In this document: positions 33,469 through 42,831 of the stretch, piece by piece | How positions within the stretch are numbered: position 1 is the first letter of the stretch | How the letters are laid out: every line of letters begins with the position of its first letter | The notes under the pieces: generated by a model | What the model was told of the DNA's origin: nothing | The model's database searches: none | Seen by the model: only the letters and a program-made list of their open reading frames with translations | Assembly (NCBI RefSeq): GCF_030811115.1 | Contig: NZ_JAUSQK010000001.1 | Coordinates: 806,001-870,000, forward strand | Source of the DNA: Olsenella profusa DSM 13989 | GTDB taxonomy: Bacteria; Actinomycetota; Coriobacteriia; Coriobacteriales; Atopobiaceae | Length of the DNA stretch: 64,000 nt | Direction of reading: 5' to 3' | Translations under genes and position numbers: made by a program

Positions 33469-35076
33469 TCAGTAGTGCCTGCCGTAGCGACCGCCACCGA
33501 AGCCGCGACCGCGGCTGCGCGACCCACTGAACAGCGAGCGCGTGGGCCTCTCGGTGGAGCGGGTGGGGTTGGGGACGATGCGCGCTCCGTCGTACTCGAA
33601 CCCGTCCAGATCCCAGAGGGGCACGAGCTTCCTGGTGAAGTACTCGATCTCGCGCAGGGGCGTGATCTCGTCCGGCGCCACGAAGGTGTAGGCCTGACCC
33701 GTCGCCCCCGCGCGTCCCGTGCGGCCGATGCGGTGGACGTAGTCCTCGGGGTCCATGGGCACGTCGAAGTTCACGACGGCGTCGATGCCGCTCACGTCGA
33801 TGCCGCGGCTCATGACGTCGGTGGCCACGAGGACCTGCACCGTGCCCTTACGGAACCTCTCGAGCGCCCGCTCGCGGGCCTTCTGGGGACGGTCGGCATG
33901 CATGACGTCCACGGACACGCCCACATGCTTGAGCAGCGCCTCGAGCTCGTCCGCACGGTGCTTGGTACGACAGAAGACCAGCACGCGCTCGGGCCGTGTG
34001 CTGGCGGCGCCACCCGTCTTGAGGAGCTCCTGCAGGAGCTGGGCCTTCTGGCCCTGCGTCACGGGGCACAGGTGCTCCGCGACGGTGTCGGCCGTCTGGC
34101 CCACGCGTGCGATCTCGATGGTGACGGGGTCGCTCAGCATGGCGTCCACGGTGCCCCTGATGGAGGGTGGGATGGTGGCGGAGAAGAGCAGGGTCTGGCG
34201 CTTTTTGGGGCAGGCGGCCACGATGCGGCGGACGCTGGGCCAGAACCCCATGTCGAGCATGCGGTCCGCCTCGTCGAGCACCAGGCACTGCACCTGGCCG
34301 AGGTCCACGTGACCATGATCCATGAGGTCGATGAGGCGCCCGGGTGTGGCCACGAGCAGGTCGCAGCCCGCCTCGAGCTCGCGGATCTGCCGCTCGAACT
34401 TGGTGCCGCCCCTGACCACCACGGCACGCTGCCCGGTGTGCTCGCACACCACCGAGACGACGTCCTCGATCTGGGACGCCAGCTCACGCGTGGGGGTCAC
34501 CACCAGGGCAAAGGGGCCAAAGGGATGGGCATGGGGGTCCCGCGTGCGTATGGGGGCGCCCTTGTCGGCGTGCTTGCGCCCACGCCTGCGCTTGCGTGCC
34601 GGGTGGGGCTCCTCGGCATCGGATGCCGTGGGGGCGCTCGCCTGCTGCGTCTGCGGGGACGCGGCGTCCCCCGACGAACGCTTGTGATGGCGCCTGCGCC
34701 GACGCCTTGGCTTCGAGGGCGTTCCGTCTGCGTCCACGCCGTGGGAGATGGATGCGTCGTCCCCCACGGCGTCGGCTAGGACATCGGGGCCGGTGGCGTC
34801 ATGACGCCCGTCCTTGCGCTCCCGTGCGTCTGCGGCCATCGCCCGCGCCTGCTCCTCGCGCGCCGTGCGCGAGGCCGCCTCGATGACCTGCAGTATGGGG
34901 AGGGCAAAGGCGGCCGTCTTGCCCGTGCCCGTCTGCGCGGAGGCAATGACGTCGCGTCCGGCAAGCACCTGGGGGATGGCCTGTGCCTGGACGGGGGTTG
35001 GCGTGGTGAAGCCGAGGGCACGGACGCCTTCAAGGATGTGCTCGTTGAGCCCGAGCTGGGCAAAGTCATGTTCCAT
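33469..35076 (-). CDS. DEAD-box ATP-dependent RNA helicase with long insertion
   Basis: A 535-residue DEAD-box helicase. It carries the Q motif (GFTTPTPVQAQAIP), motif I SAQTGTGKT, Ia TPTRELASQI, DEAD in VLDEADRMLD, SAT in LFSATIPPS and HRIGRTGR. The C-terminus is Arg/Gly-rich. About 100 residues are inserted between motif I and Ia, rich in Asp/Ala then in Lys/Arg (SKPRRRRRRHHKRS, HPARKRRRGRKH), at a point where family members have a short loop. Start 35076 gives the standard N-terminus. It probably acts in RNA folding, decay or ribosome assembly. Confidence 0.93.
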   Translation of the reverse strand: MEHDFAQLGLNEHILEGVRALGFTTPTPVQAQAIPQVLAGRDVIASAQTGTGKTAAFALPILQVIEAASRTAREEQARAMAADARERKDGRHDATGPDVLADAVGDDASISHGVDADGTPSKPRRRRRRHHKRSSGDAASPQTQQASAPTASDAEEPHPARKRRRGRKHADKGAPIRTRDPHAHPFGPFALVVTPTRELASQIEDVVSVVCEHTGQRAVVVRGGTKFERQIRELEAGCDLLVATPGRLIDLMDHGHVDLGQVQCLVLDEADRMLDMGFWPSVRRIVAACPKKRQTLLFSATIPPSIRGTVDAMLSDPVTIEIARVGQTADTVAEHLCPVTQGQKAQLLQELLKTGGAASTRPERVLVFCRTKHRADELEALLKHVGVSVDVMHADRPQKARERALERFRKGTVQVLVATDVMSRGIDVSGIDAVVNFDVPMDPEDYVHRIGRTGRAGATGQAYTFVAPDEITPLREIEYFTRKLVPLWDLDGFEYDGARIVPNPTRSTERPTRSLFSGSRSRGRGFGGGRYGRHY

Positions 35077-35211
35077 GATATCCAGTATCGCCCAACTGGC
35101 CCCTTTCTGCACGGGACAGGCGCAGCGTCTGCCCCGCCGTTTGCCGACGGGGGCGATGTCCTCACATTCTCCCTGGTAGAGTGTGGCTAGACCTTTGATT
35201 GGGGGCATGGC

Positions 35212-35883
35212 ATGTCCATGAAGCTGCAACTCACGCTCGACTCTCCCAGCGTGGAGGATTGTCTTGACCTCGTGCTGGCCACGCGCGACTACGTCGACAT
35301 CGTCGAGGTTGGCTATCCGCTTCTGGTGGAGGAGGGGCTGTCGCTCGTGCATCACGTCAAGCATGCCTTTCCGAAGAAGACAGTCCTGGCAGATGTCAAG
35401 ATCTTCCACAGCGGCGGATATGTCGCACGGAAGTGCTTCGAGCGCGGGGCCGATGTCGTGACGGTGCTGGGCCTTGCATCCGACGAGACGTTTCGTGCCG
35501 TGCTGGATGTGGCCCATGAGCACGGTGGATCCGTGGTCGGCGACCTGGCGGGTACGGAGAGCCCCGTTGCCCGGGCGCTCGAGCTCGAGGTCCTGGGCGT
35601 TGGGGAGGTCGTGGTTCCCTCGGGGCTTGGCGTCGACGGCAACGAGCTGAGCGAGGTGGCCGACCTGGGCGAGCAGCCCACGGATGACATGCCCCTCTGC
35701 AGGCTGCTTGACCTCAACGAGCAGCTGTCAACCACACGCACGGCCGTCGTGGGTCACATCGGCCTGGACAACATCGATGACGTGGTAGCCGCCCGACCCT
35801 CCACCATCCTCGTGGGTCGTGCCATCGTGGCGGCACAGGATCCGCGCGCCGCCGCTGCCGCACTCAAGGCGCACATGCGGTAG
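35212..35883 (+). CDS. 3-hexulose-6-phosphate synthase-like protein (OMPDC superfamily)
   Basis: A 223-residue (beta/alpha)8 protein of the orotidine-phosphate-decarboxylase suite. It starts KLQLTLDSPSVEDCLDLV and has DIVEVGYPLLVEEG, the Asp-x-Lys motif in VLADVKIFHSGG and GADVVTVLGLA. HPS and KGPDC (UlaD) share these features. No partner isomerase (PHI) or ascorbate genes are adjacent, so which reaction it performs is unclear. It is divergent from the helicase gene and convergent with metAA. Confidence 0.75.
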   Translation: MSMKLQLTLDSPSVEDCLDLVLATRDYVDIVEVGYPLLVEEGLSLVHHVKHAFPKKTVLADVKIFHSGGYVARKCFERGADVVTVLGLASDETFRAVLDVAHEHGGSVVGDLAGTESPVARALELEVLGVGEVVVPSGLGVDGNELSEVADLGEQPTDDMPLCRLLDLNEQLSTTRTAVVGHIGLDNIDDVVAARPSTILVGRAIVAAQDPRAAAAALKAHMR

Positions 35884-35896
35884 GGCGCCCGGCGCG

Positions 35897-36868
35897 CTAT
35901 CCCTCGAACTTGTCGACCATGCCGTCGGAGTCCGCGCGCAGGGAGGCGATCTCCTTGGGGATGCGTTCGCGCTCATAGGGCGTCATCTGATACACCCAGT
36001 TGAGCCAGTTGCGATACAGCAGGTTGGCATGTGCCCGCCAGGTGAAGGGCGGCTGCCTCTCGGGATCATCGCCAGGGAAGTAGTTCTCAGGTACGCGAAT
36101 GGGCAGACCCTTGCGAAAGTCGCGCCAGAACTCCTTGGCCAACGTGTCGCGCCCATACTCGAGGTGGCCGGTCACATAGACCTCGTGGAAGTCGCGCGTG
36201 GCCAGGATGGACGGACCGGTCTTGAAGCTCTCGGAGAGCACATGGAGCTCGGGGTGCTGGGCGAGCATGGACGTGTCGATGGCGGCATGGCGTGAGTGGG
36301 GCACGTTATGCACCTCGTCAAACCCGTTGGTGAGGAAGTTGTACTCATCGCAGAGGCGCTGCTGGAACACGCCAAAGAGCTTGGAGGGAAGCTGGCGCAC
36401 GGGGATGCCATACAAGTGCCAGAGGCCGGCGAACGCCCCCCAGCACAGGTACATGGTGGAGAGTACGTGCCCCTGCGACCAGTCGATGATCTCGCAGAGC
36501 TCGTCCCAGTAGTCCACGTCATCGAAGGGCAGCTGTTCCAGGGGCGCGCCCGTGATGATCATGCCGTCGTAGTTCTTGTCCTGGTACCTCTCAAAGGTGT
36601 CGTAGAACTTTACCAGGTGGTCATGCGAGACGTGCGTTGCCTCGTGGGTGGAGACGCGCATGAAGTCGCAGTCCACCTGCAGGGGTGACTTGGAGATGAG
36701 GCGCAGGATCTGCGTCTCGGTCTCCACCTTGGTGGGCATGAGGTTGAGGATGACCACGTCGAGCGGCCTGATCTCCTGCCGGTCGGCAGCCTCCTCCTCA
36801 AGCGCGAAGATGCGCTCCTGATGCAGGGTCTGCTTGGCGGGCAGGCCATCCGGAATGTTGATGGGCAT
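35897..36868 (-). CDS. metAA: Homoserine O-acyltransferase, MetA family (predicted acetyl-CoA specific)
   Basis: A 323-residue MetA-family enzyme of methionine synthesis. It begins PINIPDGLPAKQTLHQERIF and contains LNLMPTKVETETQ, the catalytic Cys in LCWGAFAGLWHLYG and HSRHAAID. Residue 111 is Glu (in TGAPLEQLPFDD). In this family Glu at that position has been linked to acetyl-CoA use and Gly to succinyl-CoA, so I predict an acetyltransferase despite the common name homoserine O-succinyltransferase. Start 36868 is the family start. It stands alone between hps and glmS, with a hairpin (36929-36952) upstream. Confidence 0.92.
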   Translation of the reverse strand: MPINIPDGLPAKQTLHQERIFALEEEAADRQEIRPLDVVILNLMPTKVETETQILRLISKSPLQVDCDFMRVSTHEATHVSHDHLVKFYDTFERYQDKNYDGMIITGAPLEQLPFDDVDYWDELCEIIDWSQGHVLSTMYLCWGAFAGLWHLYGIPVRQLPSKLFGVFQQRLCDEYNFLTNGFDEVHNVPHSRHAAIDTSMLAQHPELHVLSESFKTGPSILATRDFHEVYVTGHLEYGRDTLAKEFWRDFRKGLPIRVPENYFPGDDPERQPPFTWRAHANLLYRNWLNWVYQMTPYERERIPKEIASLRADSDGMVDKFEG

Positions 36869-37030
36869 GAATGGCTCCGGTCTCTTGCGTGTGACACCCA
36901 TCAAGGATACCCGACCGCAGGTGCCTCGCCGTCGATGCGTTTCCATCGACGGGCCCGCGGGTGGCACGGCACAAGGCCCCGTCCGCCTTCTGGAGTCGCT
37001 CTGGTGGGGCCGAGCGTCGCGCGCTGCGTC

Positions 37031-38875
37031 CTATTCCACGGTCACGCTCTTCGCAAGGTTGCGTGGCTTGTCAACGTCGAGCCCCTTGGCCTTGGCCACG
37101 AAGCGCGCAAGCATCTGCAGGTGGACGACCGCAACGATGGGCACGAGGTACTCGTTCATGGGCGGTACCCACAGCACGTGCTCGCACATCTTGGCAACCT
37201 GCTCGTCGCCATCGGTGGCGAGCGCCACGACGGTTGCCCCACGGGCGATGGACTCCTGGATGTTGGAGACGGTCTTGTCATGGACGTGGTCGGCCGGCAC
37301 GATGGCAAGGACGGGGAAGCCGGTCTCGAGCAGGGCGATGGGACCATGCTTCATCTCCCCGGCGGGGTAGGCCTCGGCATGGACGTAGGCGATCTCCTTC
37401 ATCTTGAGGGCACCCTCGTAGGCGGTCGTGGAGTTGGTGCCACGGCCCAGGTAGAGCGCCGACTGGGCGCCCCTGAAGATGCGCACGGCCTGCTTGTCCT
37501 GCCAGCTGCGGCCGAAGACCTCGCGGATGAGGTCGGGCACGCGCTCGAGCTCGTGGTACACGTCCTCGACCTCGGGCAGCTCCAGCGAACCGTTGGCAAG
37601 GCCGAGCCTGAGGGCAAAGAGGGCACAGGCGACCATCTGAGCCGTGTAGGCCTTGGTCGAGGCGACGGCGACCTCGGGGCCAGCCTGCACGTAGATGGTG
37701 CCGTCGGACTCGCGTGCGGCGCTGGAGCCCAGCACGTTCGTGACGGCGAAGGTGCGGCAGCCCATGGCCTTGAGGCGTCGGGCGGCCGCCAGGGTGTCCG
37801 CCGTCTCGCCGGACTGCGTGATGATGAGGCAGAGCGTGTGGTCGGTGATCAGGACGTCGGAGTAGTTGAACTCGGACGCGTACTCAACGGAGACGAAGAC
37901 CCGGGCCCAGTGCTCGATCATGCTCTTTGCGATGAGTCCCACGTTGTAGGACGTGCCACAGGCAATGACGTAGATGCGGTCGATGGCCGACATCTCCCGG
38001 TTGCCCATGGCGAGCTCGTCCATCTCGATGCCATGCTCGCTGAGGCGTCCCTGCAGGAGACGGGCGATGGCCTCGGGCTGCTCGGAGATCTCCTTTTCCA
38101 TGAAGTCGGAGTACCCGCCGAGCGTGGCTGCCGACGCGTCCCAGTCGATGCCGAGGGTGTCTACCTCGCGCACGGGCTCGCCTTGGGCGTTGGTGATCTG
38201 GACGGTGCCGTCCTCAGAGAGCAGGGCGATGTCATCGTCGTCGAGCTGGATGACCTCGTTCGTCACGCTGGCCAGGGGCATGACGTCGGAGGCGGCGTAG
38301 GCGCCGTCGTCGGTGGTGGCCACGACGAGTGGCGACCCCTTGCGGGTGACGACGATCGTGCCGGGCATGTCGGCGCAGGTGACGGCGAGCGCCCAGGCGC
38401 CCTCGAGACGAGCGGTCGTGTTGCGCAGCGCGAGCACCATGTCGCCCTTGGCCGGACCGTTCCAGGCGTCCTCGAAGAGGTGCGCCACGACCTCGGTGTC
38501 CGTGTCGCTCTTGAACTCATGGCCCTCGGCTATGAGCTGGGCGCGGAGCTCCTCGAAGTTCTCGATGATGCCGTTGTGCACCACGGCGATCTTGCCGTCG
38601 CAGCTGGTGTGCGGGTGGGCGTTGCGATCTGAGGGGGCGCCATGGGTGGCCCAGCGGGTGTGGCCGATGCCACAGGTCCCCACGAGGTTGGCGGACTCGC
38701 ACCGGTCGCGCAGCGTGGCCACGCGTCCGGCGCACTTGACGACATGGAGGTTCCCGGCAGGGGAGAGGATGGCCACGCCCGCCGAGTCATAGCCCCGGTA
38801 CTCGAGCGTCTGGAGGCCGTCAAGCAGCCATGTGACCGCCTGGTTCTTTCCCGTGTACCCAACGACACCACACAT
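37031..38875 (-). CDS. glmS: Glutamine-fructose-6-phosphate aminotransferase (isomerizing)
   Basis: A 614-residue GlmS. The N-terminal nucleophile glutaminase domain begins MCGVVGYTGK, with Cys2 as the catalytic residue, and has RGYDSAGVAIL and GIGHTRWATHG. Two SIS isomerase domains follow (IACGTSYNVGLIAKSMIEHW, TQSGETADTLAA, KMKEIAYVHAEAYPAGEMKHG), and it ends LAKSVTVE as in the family. It makes glucosamine-6-phosphate for peptidoglycan. I looked for a glmS ribozyme upstream and saw none. Confidence 0.97.
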   Translation of the reverse strand: MCGVVGYTGKNQAVTWLLDGLQTLEYRGYDSAGVAILSPAGNLHVVKCAGRVATLRDRCESANLVGTCGIGHTRWATHGAPSDRNAHPHTSCDGKIAVVHNGIIENFEELRAQLIAEGHEFKSDTDTEVVAHLFEDAWNGPAKGDMVLALRNTTARLEGAWALAVTCADMPGTIVVTRKGSPLVVATTDDGAYAASDVMPLASVTNEVIQLDDDDIALLSEDGTVQITNAQGEPVREVDTLGIDWDASAATLGGYSDFMEKEISEQPEAIARLLQGRLSEHGIEMDELAMGNREMSAIDRIYVIACGTSYNVGLIAKSMIEHWARVFVSVEYASEFNYSDVLITDHTLCLIITQSGETADTLAAARRLKAMGCRTFAVTNVLGSSAARESDGTIYVQAGPEVAVASTKAYTAQMVACALFALRLGLANGSLELPEVEDVYHELERVPDLIREVFGRSWQDKQAVRIFRGAQSALYLGRGTNSTTAYEGALKMKEIAYVHAEAYPAGEMKHGPIALLETGFPVLAIVPADHVHDKTVSNIQESIARGATVVALATDGDEQVAKMCEHVLWVPPMNEYLVPIVAVVHLQMLARFVAKAKGLDVDKPRNLAKSVTVE

Positions 38876-39042
38876 GTTCGTCCTCCTATAGGTTACGCAT
38901 CCACGGCTCATGGCACCGAGGGGCCATGGCAGCGGCCTGCCATGCCAGCCCCACGCGCATCAGTGTGCCTTCATGATAAGGCCTCCTCCGCAGCCGACGA
39001 CGACAATCAAGGGGAATCGACGAGACGACGGCCTTGACGGGA

Positions 39043-39070
39043 GGCCCGGCGCCCGAGCGGGCACCGGGCC
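39043..39070. terminator. Strong GC hairpin downstream of the mannitol-type PTS gene
   Basis: GGCCCGG and CCGGGCC enclose a second nested stem GCCCG/CGGGC. It is 38 bases past the stop of the leftward PTS gene. No T-run follows on either strand, so a terminator function is plausible but not proven. Confidence 0.4.
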
Positions 39071-39107
39071 AACCCTCCCTCTGCCTGTGGGACCTGCAGG
39101 GGCGTGC

Positions 39108-40982
39108 CTATCCGAGCACCCTGAGGAACTCGTCTGTGCTTGCGATCTGGCGGAGCTTGTCGGCCTGCGCCTCGTCGGAGAGGGCGTCGGCTATCTTTGC
39201 GAGCACCTGCAGGTGCTCGTCCCCCTTGCCGGCGATGCCAAAGAGGACGTAGGCCCTCTCGCCATCGAAGTCGATGCCGTCGGGATACTGCAGGGCGACC
39301 ACGCCCGTCCTTTGCACGTGCCTCTTCGCCTCGTTGGTGCCGTGGGGGATGGCGATGCCGTTGCCAATGTAGACGCTGACCTCATGGTCGCGCTCGACCA
39401 TGGCGTCGACGTAGTCCTCGCTGACGTAGCCACGGTCCACGAGGAGCTTCCCGCAGGCGCGGATGGCGCTCTCGCGATCGGTGGAGGCGTTGCCGAGGAC
39501 GATGTCGTCTGCGGTGATCGTCCAGGCGTCGGTCTCCGAGGAGCGTTCGATGGCAGCGGAGGCGGCGTTCGTGGCGGCCACGGCGGCATGCTGCATCTGG
39601 TAGTTGGTGGTGAGCTGTGTCTGCAGGGCGTCGAGCGCGGGGTCGTTGAGGAAGTTGCCGATGACCACGAACTGGGCGGTCACAGGGGCGCTCGTGCGGG
39701 CGCGCTCGGCGAGCATCTTCTGGCACACGATGACGTCCGCGTCCGTGGGAATATCGTCCACGGAGGCATGCTCGACCTTGATGTCGGGACGGATGGCGTT
39801 GATGCGCCTGAGGAAGCGCGTCGCACCCATCGCGGAGGACCCCATGCCCGCATCGCAGGCGAAGACGATCTTGGAGATGGAGCTCATGGCGCGTGCGGTG
39901 GGATCGACGACGACCTCGGTGGCCCCAGCGTCCCGCGCGGTGTCGCTGCCGTCATCGCTGATGCTCGCAGTGGACGAGCGGACGAAGGGGGCGGACACGA
40001 AGAACGACACGACCGCGGCCAGGGCGACGTCGAGGATGATGAGCAGCACCTGGCTCTTGGGTGCCATGGAGGCGAAGGCGATGATGGAGCCAGGCGATGC
40101 CGGCCCCACGAGGCCCAGGCCAAAGATGGTGGAGAACAGGATGGCAACGAGGTTGCCGGCGATGGGGCCGATGATGACCTTGGGGTTCATGAGCACGTAG
40201 GGGAAGTAGATCTCATGGATGCCGCCCAGGAACTGGATGATGATGGCGCCGGGGGCGGACTGCTTGGTGGTCGTGTCACGGCAGAGGATGGCATAGGCGA
40301 GGAGCATGCCCACGCCGGGACCGGGGTTTGACTCGAGCATGAACATGATGGACTGGCCGGCCGTCTTGACCTGCTCGGTGCCGATGGGGACGAAGATGCC
40401 GTTGCCGATGGCGTTGTTGAGGAAGAGCACCTTGGCGGGCTCGATGAAGATCGCCAGGAGCGGCATGAGGCCATAGGTCACGAGCACCTGGACGCCCGCC
40501 TGCAGCATGACGAGGATGACGCCCATGAAGGGCCCGATGGCGTAGAAGCCGGCGACGGCGAGTGCCAGTCCGATGAGGCCAAGCGAGAAGTTGTCCACGA
40601 GCATCTCGAGGCCCGCGGGCTTCCAGGTGGCTGCCCAGGCGTCCCACCTCCTGATGATCCAGCCGGCAAGCGGCCCCATGAGCATGGCGCCCATGAGCAT
40701 GGTGTAGTCGGTGCCCATGATGGCGCCAAAGACGGCGATGGCCCCGATGACCCTACCGCGCCTGCCGGCGATGGCGTAGCCACCCTGCCCGGCGATGAGC
40801 ACCGGGATGAGGTACTTGAGCATGGGCGAGACGATGGTTGCCAGCTGGGCGTTGGGAATCCATCCCGTCTCGATGAAGAGGGCCGTCAGAAAGCCCCATG
40901 CAATGAAGGCGCCGATGTTTGGCATGACCATCCCCGATAGGAACTTGCCAAACTTCGACACCCCTTCCCGTGCGTTTGCCAT
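39108..40982 (-). CDS. mtlA: PTS mannitol-family EIICBA
   Basis: A 624-residue three-domain mannitol-type permease. EIIC (about 1-335) has KFGKFLSGMVMPNIGAFIAW and FLGGIHEIYFPYVLMNP. EIIB (about 370-465) has the phospho-Cys in IVFACDAGMGSSAMG. EIIA (about 480-624) has the phospho-His in GIAIPHGTNEAK. Mannitol is the default substrate, but the neighbouring dehydrogenase is not a mannitol-1-phosphate dehydrogenase of the usual type, so another hexitol is possible. It is divergent from that dehydrogenase with operator-like palindromes between them. Confidence 0.93.
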   Translation of the reverse strand: MANAREGVSKFGKFLSGMVMPNIGAFIAWGFLTALFIETGWIPNAQLATIVSPMLKYLIPVLIAGQGGYAIAGRRGRVIGAIAVFGAIMGTDYTMLMGAMLMGPLAGWIIRRWDAWAATWKPAGLEMLVDNFSLGLIGLALAVAGFYAIGPFMGVILVMLQAGVQVLVTYGLMPLLAIFIEPAKVLFLNNAIGNGIFVPIGTEQVKTAGQSIMFMLESNPGPGVGMLLAYAILCRDTTTKQSAPGAIIIQFLGGIHEIYFPYVLMNPKVIIGPIAGNLVAILFSTIFGLGLVGPASPGSIIAFASMAPKSQVLLIILDVALAAVVSFFVSAPFVRSSTASISDDGSDTARDAGATEVVVDPTARAMSSISKIVFACDAGMGSSAMGATRFLRRINAIRPDIKVEHASVDDIPTDADVIVCQKMLAERARTSAPVTAQFVVIGNFLNDPALDALQTQLTTNYQMQHAAVAATNAASAAIERSSETDAWTITADDIVLGNASTDRESAIRACGKLLVDRGYVSEDYVDAMVERDHEVSVYIGNGIAIPHGTNEAKRHVQRTGVVALQYPDGIDFDGERAYVLFGIAGKGDEHLQVLAKIADALSDEAQADKLRQIASTDEFLRVLG

Positions 40983-41145
40983 TCCTCTCTCCTTTCCTCT
41001 CCTGCTGTCGTTGACCCCTGTCCCACCAGGGGCTTGGGGCACCCTCGTGCCTTGGGCGGCACCCGAATCCCTGTGTGTGCGGGTGGTCCCATCCCTCGCC
41101 ATTGAATTGCTATACAAAAGCCAATACTGTTGAAAGAGAATCTAT

Positions 41146-41307
41146 TGTTTTAGAAACAAAAGTACAAGTACAGGAGCACCGGAGCGCCACGAACGGTAGA
41201 TTAGTGGGCGTAAACGGTAAAATTCCAGCAAAGTTATACTTTTTGAAATAGGTGTTGACAGAGGCTCGCATCCTGGTATCGTAAATCATGACTTTTGAAA
41301 CAAAAGT
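41146..41307. promoter_or_regulatory. Operator array in divergent mtlA/dehydrogenase region
   Basis: The 444-base gap 40983-41426 contains a perfect dyad ACTTTTGAAACAAAAGT (41291-41307), a related site TGTTTTAGAAACAAAAGTA (41146-41164) and a weaker ACTTTTTGAAATA (41238-41250). A DeoR regulator is encoded two genes away and is the likely binder. Bases 41308-41410 and 40983-41100 show no gene that I can support. Confidence 0.65.
41255..41282 (+). promoter_or_regulatory. Promoter of the dehydrogenase gene
   Basis: TTGACA (41255-41260), a 16-base spacer and TATCGT (41277-41282). The perfect operator dyad at 41291-41307 begins nine bases downstream, over the expected transcription start, so a bound repressor would block initiation. 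The leader to the start codon is about 130 bases. Confidence 0.65.
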
Positions 41308-41426
41308 ACCCTGCGTCAGGGAGGGGCGCAGGGTGCGTCTCCGGTTTCAGGGTCTGTTCAAGCTGCGCGGAAGCATCAGGGCGCGGCATACGGTCTGTCT
41401 GGGCAAGAGCCAAGGAGGAAACGGAA

Positions 41427-42692
41427 ATGAGGGCAAAGGCGGCACGGCTTCACGGGGCCAACGACATCCGGATAGATGAGTTCGAGCTCCCCGAGATCAG
41501 GGACGATGAGATGCTCGTCAAGGTGGTCTCCGACTCCATCTGCATGTCCACCTACAAGATGGCCATCCTCGGCACCGAGCACAAGCGTGTCCATGCGGAT
41601 GTGGCGGATCACCCCGCCATCACCGGTCACGAGTTTGCCGGTGACATCGTCAAGGTGGGGGCCAAGTATGCGGACAGGTACCGGCCCGGCCAGAAGTTCA
41701 CGATCCAGCCCGCCATCAACTACAAGGGTTCCATGGACTCGCCCGGCTACTCCTACGAGTTCTGCGGCGGCGATGCCACCTACTGCATCATCCCCCAGGA
41801 GGTCTTTGCCACGGACTGCTTCCTCGTCTACGAGGGGGAGGCCTACTACCAGGCGTCGCTGGCCGAGCCCATGAGCTGCTCGATCGGCGCCTTCCATGCG
41901 GCCTACCACACCAAGATGGGTGTCTACACCCATGGCATGGGCATCGTCGAGGGGGGCAGCCTTGCCATCATGGCCGGGGCCGGCCCCATGGGCCTCGGGG
42001 CGCTCACCTATGCCCTTCACTGCGACCGCAGGCCCGGCCTCGTCACCGTGACCGACATCGACCAGGAGCGTCTCGACCGTGCGGCGGCGCTCTTCCCGCC
42101 TGCCGACGTCAAGGAGCGGGAGGGCATCGACCTGCACTTTGTGAACACGGGTGTCGTCGGGGATCCCGTCAGGACCCTGCGTGACCTCACGGGTGGCAAG
42201 GGGTACGATGACGTGCTCTGCTACGCCCCCGTCAGGCAGGTCGTCAACCAGTCGAGCCTCATCCTGGGCCGCGACGGCTGCCTCAACTTCTTTGCCGGGC
42301 CCACCGACAGGCGGTTCTCTGCCGAGATAAACTTCTACGAGGTTCACTATGGCTCCCAGCATGTCATGGGAACCACGGGTGGCAACACCGCGGACGAGAT
42401 CGAGTCCCTTGAGCTCACGGCGGCGGGGCGCCTCGATCCCGCCGTCATGGTCACCCACATCGGCGGCCTGGACGCGGCGCCTCAGACCACGCTCGACCTT
42501 CCCAAGATCCCCGGTGGCAAGAAGCTCATCTACACCCATATGGACATGCCCCTCGTTGCCCTGGACGACCTGCGCGGCAAGGCTGGCGAGGATGGGCGCT
42601 ACGGAAGGCTCGCCGACCTCGTCGAGGCGCACAATGGTCTGTGGAATCCCGAGGCGGAGCGCTTCCTGCTGGAAAACTGGGCGCAGGACTAG
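41427..42692 (+). CDS. Zinc-type alcohol dehydrogenase, L-sorbose-1-phosphate reductase-like
   Basis: A 421-residue medium-chain dehydrogenase. The N-terminal GroES-like domain contains DSICMSTYKMAILG and ITGHEFAGDIVKVG, and the Rossmann domain has the nucleotide loop IMAGAGPMGLGAL. Length and style fit SorE-like polyol/ketose-phosphate reductases. With the divergent PTS it probably oxidises the imported hexitol phosphate to a ketose phosphate. Start 41427 follows AAGGAGG; the frame extends back to 41295 without a site. Confidence 0.82.
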   Translation: MRAKAARLHGANDIRIDEFELPEIRDDEMLVKVVSDSICMSTYKMAILGTEHKRVHADVADHPAITGHEFAGDIVKVGAKYADRYRPGQKFTIQPAINYKGSMDSPGYSYEFCGGDATYCIIPQEVFATDCFLVYEGEAYYQASLAEPMSCSIGAFHAAYHTKMGVYTHGMGIVEGGSLAIMAGAGPMGLGALTYALHCDRRPGLVTVTDIDQERLDRAAALFPPADVKEREGIDLHFVNTGVVGDPVRTLRDLTGGKGYDDVLCYAPVRQVVNQSSLILGRDGCLNFFAGPTDRRFSAEINFYEVHYGSQHVMGTTGGNTADEIESLELTAAGRLDPAVMVTHIGGLDAAPQTTLDLPKIPGGKKLIYTHMDMPLVALDDLRGKAGEDGRYGRLADLVEAHNGLWNPEAERFLLENWAQD

Positions 42693-42831
42693 TCGATGGA
42701 CTGCCGGGGGGTCGCGACCTCGGCGGTCGGCCCTGATCCCATCGGTGTGACCATGCCGCTGCGCTACCATGGAAGCTCATGGGCGCAGCGGCTTTTGTCG
42801 CGCACGGGGCGTGTCTGGGGGTTCTTGGGAC

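Noticed and set aside
36929-36952. Terminator for glmS
   Set aside because: CCGTCGATG/CATCGACGG forms a hairpin between glmS and metAA but has no T-run on the leftward strand, so I did not list it as a terminator.
38876-39042. glmS ribozyme upstream of glmS
   Set aside because: I looked for the conserved core and pseudoknot pairing and saw nothing convincing; the ribozyme is mainly a Firmicute feature.
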